From NCBI RefSeq assembly GCF_001649575.2, contig NC_051435.1, positions 8,524,199 to 8,588,198 of the forward strand: a DNA stretch of 64,000 nucleotides. The letters run 5' to 3'. Shown piece after piece: positions 13,601 through 25,600 of this stretch. Origin of the DNA: Kryptolebias marmoratus (taxonomy: Eukaryota; Chordata; Actinopteri; Cyprinodontiformes; Rivulidae). Numbering within the stretch: the stretch's first letter is position 1; every line of letters starts with the position of its first letter. The notes beneath the pieces were generated by a model that was given only the letters and a program-made list of their open reading frames with translations, made no database searches and was not told the origin of the DNA. A program made the position numbers and the translations under genes.

Positions 13601-16600
13601 ACTAGCTCTGGCTCCACAGCTCCTCGCAGACCCACATGTAGGCTGAACAGCTCATTTCACACAATATGATTCAGGTGGCAGTAGGGTTTCTAAAACCTGT
13701 TACCAGCTGTCAGTGTTGCAGCAAAAAAAATAATAGAACAAAACCAATATTTGATCAAAGCTGGTTAATTTTGCAGTCTGTTAGTTGTGCATATAAAGAG
13801 CTTGCTGAAAAGATAAAAGCTTTTGGTGATTATTTGAAAAACAATTATTTGTAATGTCCCAGTGAGTGGGACAGTGTCATTAACGTCTCAGAATGAACTA
13901 CACCTTGCTCTTCTCTTTTGGTATTATTAATATGAGCTCATGTTTTTTTTCCTATCTGATTTTCTACTTCTCTTCATCTTTACTTGTACTTTTTGACTAC
14001 TTTAATGTAATTTATGTTCCTTTCTTTGCATAACATATCTTTATGTTTGTACAAATCCAAAATTCAGTGCAACTGAGCTTCGAAAACCCCAATATCATCT
14101 TTTTTCTTCTCCTTTCTTGATACTAAATCTTTCAGTTTTTCTCCTCCTGCAGCATTTCACACTGAGATGAGAGCAGAGCATAGGATAGGACGAGCTCCTA
14201 GTATGACAGGTAGGGGGACTTTAAAAAAAAATATATACAAAACTTTTATGATAACAGAAAAAATGACAGCAGAGCTGCTGCAGTGGATTCTGCTACTGTT
14301 TTCTTTTTTTCTAGAACTGATTCTAAAATAAACAGGCATGAATTTAAACTTAGTTCCTTTTTCTGCAACTTTTCCATGTGCTCTTAACCTTACAGTTCAA
14401 ATAGATCCATATATTTTTCATTCATCAGTTACAGAATCAGTACGCTCCCGTTCCGCTCGCAGTGGCCGCTCCACCCCCCGTACCCCGGGCTCCACAGCTA
14501 TCACCCCAGGAAGCCCTCCTAGCTACTCATCATCTTCAAGGACTCCTGGGACCCCACGCTCCCTCAGTTTGATTTCCCAGGAGAGGAAGGTGGCCGTGAT
14601 CCGCACCCCCCCTAAATCGCCCGCAACCACTCCAAAGCAAATCCGCATCATCAACCAGCCGCTGCCCGACTTTAAGAACATCAAATCCAAGATCGGTTCC
14701 ATAGAGAATATCAAGTATCAGCCCAAAGGAGGACAGGTGACATTCTTTTTTTCTCAACCCCAAACTTTGTAGCCAGTGTTTAACCTCTTTCTTATTTCTG
14801 TCACCTCTGCAGTCCTTTTCCTGTCTTTCATGTGTTTGTTTTACCTGTACAACTTTTTTGTGGCTTTTACTGAACACAGAGACAAAAATCAATATTACTT
14901 TTAGAGGTAAAGATACTACCATATTTTAATGCAAATAGCATTGGTCCTCTTTAAGCTTATGTAGATTACATCTCCATAGATAGAAACCTTTATATTTGTG
15001 TACCACAGCACTTCTCTTTGTTTCATTTCCTTACTTTATTCACACCTTTTCTCACTTTTATGTTGTTGTTTAGATTTTCTACAGCCCTTTTCTTGTGCTT
15101 GAGCCCACACCTGATGGTTTTGTAGTCTCTTAGTTTGTTATGTTAGTCCATCATTCATCCTGTTGATTAATCACAACATGAATACTGAGTTAGCTAGTGA
15201 AAAAGCAGAAAAGCAAAAAACAAGCTACAATCTCTCCCTGCAAACTATTTTACACTAATTGTGCATAAATTAAAGCACAGAGAAACAAGTTCTAATTTGC
15301 AAAAAAGGAAATAATCATGTTTTTTCCCACAAATTCAGCTGCTTCACAAGGTAAACTTCTAATGGTTATAGCTCATTTCCACAAATAAAGCAAACAGCAA
15401 GAATAAGAGTTGCTTTTTTCCACATATCTAAATATTAAACACATAGTTGACAGATATTTGATTTGTGCGAGTTATTTACTTTTTTTAAAGCTTTGTTACT
15501 GTGAGCTTGATACAGGGTTTTTGCCTCCTAACAGTTAAAATTGTTACAGTAACCCTCAATAATTTTCAGATGTAACACCATCAATGTGCTCCAGTTAAGC
15601 TTGGATGAAATCTGGTGAGTCTGAAGATGAAAGTTTTCAAGGAAAAAGAAGAATCAGACTTGTGTTAGGTAATTTTTTTTATGGCAACTCTGACAGTCAG
15701 TAGCCCCAGATTTCATTTGACCGAACATTAACTTGACTTTGACATCCTGCTGAGCAAAAAAAAAAAAAAAATGGAGTGAATTTATTCCTGAGGTTTTCCT
15801 CCTGGCTCTGTTATTTGAGGACAGCAGTTGAGCCAACACAAATCAGCATTTCAAATCATGTTTCCCGTTGCTGCAAAGAATATGCATTAGCATGATGTCG
15901 GGAAGTGTATACTCCTCTAGTTTTTGACAAATGTCTTGTTTTGGTTTGACTCTGAAACACAAAGGCAGTGCTGCCACATGAAGCATGTGATGGAAACAGT
16001 AGTGTGTCTGTAGCCATCAGCTTTTACAAGCCTGCACCGATGACCTGATTAGAAATCTAAGCTTTTGCTTGGCGTGTTTATGACTTGACAGGTCTCTGAG
16101 CTGCTCTGTGCAGTCAGCCAGAAAATAGGGAGGGATCATGTTTCAAACGTCAGCTGCTGGAAAAATGGGCTCCATGGACTTTGTTTTTTTTGCAAGAAGG
16201 CACAATGGATCACAATCAATCACATATTTTTTTTCATTAATGCTAGCATGTAGGGGTTGTTTTTTCCTTCTGAATTGGAGTGGTTTTAGCAGTTGTCTTG
16301 TGGATGTGGAAATGTATAATTTTCAGTCCAATGTGTGCATCTCACCTCTGAGCTTGTGTTACTTGTAACACAGACTACAAATATACTCTGTTAGAGTTTG
16401 CTCCAAACTTTATTGAGCATAATAAGTTAATAAACAAATATAAGTTGTAGTTTGCTCAAAAATATTTTAAGTTAAGGGTAGGATTCTGCTAGTCATAGAG
16501 TTAAATGTTCCTATATTTTTTCCTATTTTTACAGAAAGAGCCTAAATAAACCACCACATTAGATTTGGAATCAGCTTCAAAGATTTAGATAAATACAGTG

Positions 16601-19600
16601 AAGAGTTGCCATGTTCAAAAAGTTTACCTCCGGATTCCTTTGTTAGTGTTGTGAATGGATGGTCTTAGAGCTTGTTTTAGACTGTTCCCTATCTGTAACC
16701 ACAGCTTTCTGCAAGCTTGTGTTTTTGTGTTTGTCACTCCTCATTGGCACTAGACACTTTCTCCCAGACATAAAGTGGTGATGGCAGCCATCATCTAAAC
16801 CTAGAGGCGATTGTTGATCTAAGCAGCTCACAGGCTGCCTGGAAATTAAAAAAGTAGCATTTAGGGAAGAGGCAGGTGTTTAATTTCAAGGATTCAGTCA
16901 GAACTGGCTAGACACATTAATTAGAGTATCAAAAAACCTTTGGTAATATGAATTGATAAAATCCACAATTACATTAGTGGGATTTGTCCTATGTGAGTTT
17001 TAAACGTTTCAAGGTAATATTTTTGATTCTTTTTGTCTTACTTTGTTGTTATGTCTGGTACTTTTTTATCTTTGTCTTCAAAAATAAAGTACTCACTCAA
17101 AAGAACTTTAGCTTCTCAGGAGTTTTGTTCTCCTATTTTTACACAACGTATACCCAGTAGTTAAGGGATTTTACCTATTTAGCACTGTTATCAGGTTTTC
17201 TATGACCGAAAATGGTTCTTCTCAACTTCAGTAGTTTCCAACCAGTCCAAGGTTCCCCTAGTGTCAGTAGCATAAGTAGTCAGCCTCTCTCCGCCCATCC
17301 CTTGCCTTCACCTGGCTGCTGACCTGTATATTGATTGTCCTCGTAGAAACAGAAGGACCAAAACGTAACAGCAGCAGCACCCAAATGCCGAGGCTCTTTG
17401 ATTTGGAAGTCAGTTCTCCGCTTCATCTCTGTTACTCTTTGTCTGTCGGCAGCACACACTGTGACCTGGACCCAAGGCATGCTGGTATACCTCCTTGCTG
17501 TTATTTATAGTCCCCTTTTTGAATTCTTCTTAAAAAGAAAAGAAAAATCCAGAGAAGAGTTTAATAGGAGAATGACCTTCTTTGGCAAGGAAAACTAAAA
17601 ACATTTAACGTTGCTCAGATAAGATGAATAGATAGATTATTATCTAAAAGAAAATAATCAGCACATACTCAGATTCTCATAAGTTTTTTAAAACCTCTTG
17701 ACAGAGAAACTATGGTATTTTTTCAAGAACTCATTCTTATCGTCCTTATAAGCAGTCCACACTGTCTCTGTATTTTCCCATAGATTCATACTTTAAACAA
17801 GAAGCTGGACTTCAGCCATTTTTTACTGTCAAAACGCAGCACTAAGGAAAATCTGAGGCGCTCACCACATGGATCCAGTGTATGTACTAATGTTTGACTG
17901 ACAGAATAGATGGAAATGTTTCCTTTTTAGTTGTTGTGTCTGTGCATAGCTTGTTTTCATTGTTATGATTGTAGCATTACATTGTTGTACTTTGCTACCA
18001 AACATCTTTTCTTATCGTAGTTTGATTTTTACTTACCTTACCTTATAAATACCAGCCATTAGGAATATTGCAAATGGAATGTGAACTTTTGATTCTAACC
18101 ACAACATGCAGTGCCATAAAGTCCTGAAGATCATAGTCCCATGTTGTAACCATCTGCCATATTTAGTAACTCTTTTTTATTTTACCAGCTCCAACCAATT
18201 CTTTGTTACCTTGTCCAAATTGTCTGACATTAATATTATTTTTGGTTAGAATCTTAATTATTCACGTATGAGGCCTAATCTCGTGCCTGGACTTGCGTAT
18301 TGCTTCATTTTACAGCTGACAGACTCGCAGGAAGTGAGTTACTGATGACTTTAAACTGTGCTTCTGTCTCTTTGCCCAGAAAATGTCAGTGATTTTCATT
18401 TTCACTTGTGCTGTTAGTTTGTTTCACATGCCAGGCTCCTAGAGAGTGTGAACAATCGTGACTAAAAAGAGTCTGATTTGACTCAAAACTCTTCTACAGT
18501 AAGTAAAAATCTGTCCTGTAATGTTTTATTTTTTTTCACAAAGAATATAAAGTTCTTTCCTCCATCATGAACTGCATATCCTAATAAGCAATGTGACAGA
18601 CTGGATGATGTTTCCTATAAAACTGCAATGAAGATGTATCTAGACAACAAGATCATCTAGTCTATTCGTCTATTGTTTCAGTGGAGTCTCACATTTCATG
18701 AATAATTTTGCTGACCTGTAGACGTTCTTCACAATAAAGTCTCATAAACTAACAAAGTATTTCAAAATAGGTATTTTTGCCTTTAAAAATAATGATATGC
18801 CTTGATTTTACATTACTTCAGACCTCTGGAAAAAATACTTGGAAATAGGTGGTGGTTGCTGGCTTTAAGCCATAAATTTTAATGCAACAAGACCTGAGTT
18901 TGTGACTCAGTCAGTTCAAAGATTTGAAAAGTATTTCACTTTTCTGCTTTTCTTGGGATTAACTAAGTTTAGGTAAATAAATGTATGTATAGATTTACAG
19001 ATTAAAAGGCTCATGGTTACAGATTGATTCAAAACCAAACCAAACCAAACAATAACAGCCCAACGCAGTATGATTTTGAACATATAAACTGCAGATTGAA
19101 TGTTGGGAAATTAAAAAGTACAGGACATATTTGTTTATCAAAGTTTTTGCTTTATAATGAACTTTTAGCACAGCGTCTTTTGTATAATCTTTTGAGAAGA
19201 GGTAAGTGTATTTTAAAGTCTTGGTTTAAGGGAAAAAAGGTTCAAGGCTCAGGTATGTTTTCAATGTCTCTGTCTGTTATTTCCTGCATAAACAGAGTAG
19301 CATATGTTTGTAGAATATGTTCTGTTTTCAGTCTTTGTTATTGTTCCAATTACTTTGAGTGTTCTGCTAAAGCTTTATTTTTATTGTGCATGTATGTTAC
19401 CAGGTCTGCTTTGTCTGCTTCTTATTGCTGTTTTTTTTTTTTTTTTTTTTTGTTTTGTTTTGTTTTCCTTCCTGCAGTTACTGAGATTCATTCATCACCA
19501 TGACAGCACACTCACATTTTGTATTATCATCGCACTCTCAACTATGGTCTCAAGTCTGTGTCACTTGTAATTTGCATCTATTTGTATTTCGGCGCTCATC

Positions 19601-22600
19601 TGGAGAACTTGCCTTCTTGTCTCACATTATGGGAAGTCAAAAAATTGAAGTGAACAATCCTTCTGAAAACCAAATAACTGCTGAACAGTTATACAACTGA
19701 AGCCTCACATCTCTTTCAGTACAAACTCTGTGGGTATGACAGGCTCACCATTCGCCTGTGACTTCAGTACTGAAGTATCTAAAGTAGTTTTTAAATGGTT
19801 ACCACTGTTAAAAACTCTTTTTTTCTTTTTTTTCTTTATTTTTCATGCAAGATAAAGTGAGTTAAAAGAGTCTGCTGAGAAGACATCAGTTGTTTTGACA
19901 GGTTAATGCAGGGTCCAAATTCATGCCTCCAGTCATACAGCATTATACATTTGTCTTGCTTATTACCTTAATATATTCACTAAACAATGTGTGTCTGGGG
20001 CATCAGGGAAACGGATACTGACTCTTATTTTAAGACAGAAATATTAAAATAATAAGACAATGCAAACTGCTTAAAAGACTTTCCAGAAAGGCCCAAAAGT
20101 CTCCCCGCCCTCATTCCTCACCTCCGCCCCTGCAGGTCCTCATCCCCAGTGTTAAATTGGACTATAGCCATGTTAAGTCTAGGTGTGGGTCCTTGGACAG
20201 GCGGGGCTACTCAGCAGGAGGTGGAAACGTGAGTCTTGTCATGCAAATCCAGTATTTCAATGTTGATGTCGTGTATTTGAAGTGTTGTGTTGTGTTGTGT
20301 TGTCTGTTTCATTTTCTCCCTTAACCCTTTACTCCCCCAGTTTATTAAGTGAATCACTCATTCATTCAGCTGGTCATCATCTCATTTTTCTTCATCAGCA
20401 TGCCATGCTGTAGTAGTGATTCTGCAAATTATGATACTAAAAGTTGACACCTTTGTAATGCAGCAAATAACAACAACATGAAAGTTTGCAGAAGTTCAAA
20501 TTTTTATGTTAAAGAGGTTACTGTGTTTGAGTGGTAAATAGATGACTCAGTGTCACATGGTGGAAGGAAATTTACATGCAAGGAACAGTCATTTTTAATC
20601 AAATCCAACTCTGTAATTTTGCACAGTATATTTCCTGCTACCTTAAAACTAATCAGTACCTCAATAAACCCAACACATCAGTGTTCTGAAAACATTGGTG
20701 CTGAAAAGACAATCTTCTAAGCTTCAAGGCATCACATATTTCATAAAAAGATTTGCACATTTTCAGTATTTATGCATGGGTAATAGTCAAAATATCTAAA
20801 ATAATACAAGGCAAATCTTTGAGATTGTCTTTTATTCAGGCAAAACTCTCACCAGCATTTTTTATTCACAACACGTAGCACTCTGCTTGAAGCACTTAAA
20901 TCTAATTACAGCAATCTGAAGGCACCAGATATAGTGTGTACTCCATCTGCAGTTTCTGATTTAAGCGATGCACATGTCAATGCACCATTACACAAGCCTA
21001 ATAACAATGAAACAATTAAAAGCTGTCTCTTGAGTTTATAGCACTCCCCATCTCTCTGTTTGATCAAATCAAATTCTGAATCTGAAATTACCAGGTTACC
21101 TGGGGAAAAGTTGTGTTAAAATGTCTCAGAAAAAAAAATGTAGCTGCACTGCCTTTGGCAAAATAGATAATAGCCTTTCATACAACTGTGTTACATTTAA
21201 TCAGTGTGTGATTAAAACTTTAGCTTTGCAAAGTTGATATAACAACTATATATATATATATTCCTTTCAACTATGCTGTTATTGCAACCTTGGTACTGTG
21301 TAAATTATTGACATTTTACTCAGTTTTGATGTGTGCATTTTTACAGTGGCATGCAAAAGTTAGGACACCCACTGTGAAAATTACTGTGATAGTTCAGTGA
21401 ATGGAAGATGAAAGAAGCTATATGTATTGCAGTAATGGTAAAGTAAAGAAGGGCACATTTAGGGCATATCATTACTAAATAAACTGCTCTATATTTTTAA
21501 TGTAGTGTCCCCACTACGTATGTTCTAAACATTAAGCAAGAAACTAAACATCTTATCTGTTCACAACAAAGAACAAATGCCTACAAAGCAGTCTGGTCAC
21601 TTTAAATTATAGACAATGCTTCTTAATGTAGGAAAAACCCCAAAGAACTAAAGGAAGCCGGTAAGATGAAAGGCAATGGAAGGGTGAGAGGAGTTTTTAG
21701 AGTCACAGTCATATAAAAAACTGCTGTGTTGTTGAATGTGCTCCAAGTCAAGCCTGATGAACAGTTTAGTTTTACTATCATAACATTCAGTTCTTTACCT
21801 AAAAAAACTGCAAGTGTTTAGTAATAAATGACATTCTAATGAGCAGAATATTGTATCTGTCTATACCAGTTACTAAATCTGAAAATTTGAAATGTTGTTT
21901 TGCTGTCAAATGTGAAATACCAGACTAAAACAGGATTATTTTTTTAAAAGGATTCAAAACAACAACAACAACAACACCATTAAATACTTGTTGACGTAAA
22001 CATGACCATACTAAGAACACCAGCCTTTCTGATGAGATTTTTGGACTTCTTGAAGACACGTTTGCTAGAGAGATGAGCCAAAATGTCAAATGAGGGTTGT
22101 TCCAAACAAAAGCAGTAAGTGGGACTGGAAAACCCAACTTCCTTATTTATTTTATTTATTATAGAGCAAACCTCATGAGGTAAGACACTCTTATTGGCAG
22201 CATTTGATGGTGAGAAGACTTCTAGAAGAATCAAGAGTAAAATTTAGACAAAAGGAACCATCACAAATGTTTATCAAAACATATGTGATAACTAAGGCAT
22301 CAGACAACATCAGAGGACCAGAAAACATGCAAACAGCTGTGGCAGTGAAACGACAGAATATTATAAAGACATGTCATCAGACCTTATCCATGACATTATT
22401 CACCAACAAGGACTCTCTGGTTTTGGCTCATGCTGTATATATTTAGTAGCATTAAGCATGCAAGGTAATCTGTGTACTCCATCTATCCACCACCTGGTAA
22501 ACTAACATGCCCTTTGTCATCACTGCACATGGTAAAAGAGCCATATTCTGCTTTGTTCTTTTCACATTGTGTGTTTTACCTGATTCACAGTCCTCATTGT

Positions 22601-25600
22601 TCAATGTTTCACTTTTTCCTGACGTGTTTATTACCCTTTATCGGTGAAAAAAAGAGAACAGATCATAGTCATTGAATGACTTCAACTAAATCAGCGACCT
22701 CAGTCTCATCCCGGTGATTCATTTCAGGATGTCCTCTTCCTCTCCTTATTCAATGTGTCGTGTGTAAAGCTTTATAACTCGCTGTCTCATCAGTTCACTC
22801 CTTGCACATTTCTTTGTGAATTTCTCTTTGGGCCTCCCTGCTGTGTCATACATTTCCATACCCTTGCACTTTTTATGCCTGTGGCTGCTTTCAAGTGTGT
22901 ACTCTATTATGCCTATTTTACTAGCTTACTCTTCTCACTGTCACTGTGTATTTCCCAGGTTTGTTGAAAGCGCCAAAATATTTTGAAGAAATACACCTGT
23001 TATAGCACATACCTTTCAGTTTTTTCTTTATAGCACAACATAGGGCCTGTTATAAAGTAGTCGCTGCTGGTATTCTGATTTTTACATATCCTTAGATATC
23101 ACCATTTTGAACATGGGAAAAGCCTTTTTAACTTTTAGCTTATACTATTATTTTAACACATAAAAGTTAGTTGTAGGTGTAGTACGGAAATGATTTATTA
23201 CAGGGTTTTTCTCACTATATTTCAAAAACATAAAAAAGGAAATGGAATTTTATAACTGAGCACAGTTGGGCGTTAGCTTCAACTTTGGAATGACCTCTGA
23301 GCTCTGATCTCGTCATTTCCCAACTTTGCTTCTTCCAGGTGCAAATCCAGAGCAAGAAGATTGACTTGAGCCATGTGACCTCCAAATGCGGTTCTCTGGA
23401 CAACATCCATCATCGGCCAGGTATAAGTTCAGCACAAAGAAAGTATTACTTAAGGTGGCAGCGGCTGCATGAAAATGCTTTTGACCTTTAGGCTTTGGTC
23501 TGGACAGCTATATAAATACATGTGAGGCTGGAAAAGCAGTAAACCCAGTTAGCTAGTTTAAACCACCTGCTCCAAATCTTTATTGGAAATGAAAAAAAAA
23601 GTCATAGTTTATGAAGTAGCCAGAGGTGGATAAGATGTGTAGAAGGCAGCATTTCTACAAAATATTTCAAGTTATGGTTGAATAAGAAAAATGAATGCAT
23701 GCCATTACACAGAAAACAGCAAACAGTGGTTAAAAAAGTCGCTTTACTGTTGTTCTTTCTCATAACTTCAGCTTCCAGATGAATACTATCAGTTCTTAAT
23801 GAATCTACTGACACTTCAAAGACAACAAACCAATATATAAAAAAAAATACATTTTGGCAGGATAGCATTTAAACTAATATGATACTATAATAATGTTTTG
23901 TATGGTTTGGTTAGATGATTTGTAATGTATTTTTATGACTTTATAAAGTAGAAAAGCCAGAGAATTGAATAAAGTGTGTCTAAATATATCATCGGTATAT
24001 GAACAATGCCATAAATGTGCACAAAACTCTCTGTAAAGACCATCAGAATAAAGGTAACAGTGAAAGTTAAAACTCTGCTGTGTATCAGTGCACTAGAGAC
24101 TTCAATTTGTATTTTGAACACACTCACACACACACACACACACCTATATATATTCTCAAATGCAGATGCTTTATGTAGTGAACTGAAGGTTGCAAATGTT
24201 CACTGTTGTATGACTTTTGGTTTGACTTTTTTCCCCTCATCAGACAATGATTGGTCATTCCTTTCAAAATGAGAGATGAATTTAATTTGTAATTTTATGT
24301 GAATCTCTTAAATAAGCAGTCAATCATGTTGAGCTTTCACACTCTTCAGTGTCCTGGAGAGCTGAAAGAACAACAGTCGAACTGAGCTGTGAACTGCGTT
24401 TGGACTGACAGCTCGATTGATTTGTCCACAGGTGGCCGGCTGTAGGAGGTGTTTTTCTGGTCCCTGGCAACATTGCTGCAGTTTCTGTATTTCTACCTTT
24501 AGTGTGTAAACTGTATGAAATTAGAAGTTAAAAACCTGATTAGATCAAACACATTCTAGTTAAGTGCATTAAACTAAACTGCATTCAGTTCTGCCAAGAA
24601 TAAAAACCCCATTAAAAGTTAAGTAATGACTTGAGTGACAAGGCACATTGTTTAATGAGGGCTGCCTAAGTTTGAATTTTTTTTTTATTATCACTATTAT
24701 GCAAATAATTTATAATATTTTTTTCTCTAAACTGGCTTTTTAAAAGTCATTACTGTTAGATACAATGAATTTACGCTGTTGTAAAACTGACAGTGTTCAC
24801 ACTTTAAATAGATGTCCAGAATTTTTAGTGTTTTGCTGAAAGATATGGAAACAAATCACTTTAACACCTCCCTTCATGGTGTTGCAGCAACTACTTCATG
24901 TCTTTCCAGCTCCACCTGCTGATATTATTCTGTCATGTGTGTACTTTATAACTTTTATTCACTAAATATTTTGTGGACATGCAGATTTATTTAGACAGGA
25001 ACAATGCATCTCTGTTAGCCAAAAGGCTCATTCTTGACTGAGGTCTAAATTATTCCTGCTGCTTGTAAAACATAGAGTTTTATCACTGACTCCTTTCCAA
25101 CCTTGAGTAAATGTGTGAGCCTCAAGTAGACATATGATTTTTTTTTTCTTTTCAAAATTGCATAACTTCACGGATCTCAGTTCTGACTCTTCTTCTGCTT
25201 CTTTGCAGGGGGCGGTCATGTGCGAATAGAGAGCGTAAAGTTGGACTTCAAAGACAAAGCGCAAGCCAAGGTGGGTTCACTGGATAATGCTCATCACATT
25301 CCTGGGGGAGGTCGCACTATGGTGAGTGTCAAACCAATGCTCCTAATCCATCATTTAGAGGAGAATACCGAGGCTTTCAAAGATTGGCCAGTTTGTCAGT
25401 AATGGAAAGAGGGCTCCTAATAAAACTCTCATTTCATTGTCAATTCAATTATATTTAGTTCAGATATATTTTATCAGTCCCCAGGGGGAAATTGTTTTCT
25501 GTTTTGACTGATTATTTAAACACGTAATCTCAAAGGCTTTTTTAGTCAATTAGTCAATTTTTTTTTAATTGTCAAAAATGTGGCTCAGTCATGTTTAGAA

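Larger units (their letters stand above)
20229..23338 (+). other. map2: map2 intron between R2 and R3
   Basis: About 3.1 kb, AT-rich. It contains a TA microsatellite at about 21247-21261 and a MITE-like sequence starting near 21344. Open frames near 21925-22967 on both strands are unrecognised. Confidence 0.7.

Noticed and set aside
19024..19503. Open frame of 159 codons between the repeat exons of map2
   Set aside because: It includes a poly-T stretch coding for phenylalanines, has no family similarity, and no splice phase that fits map2.
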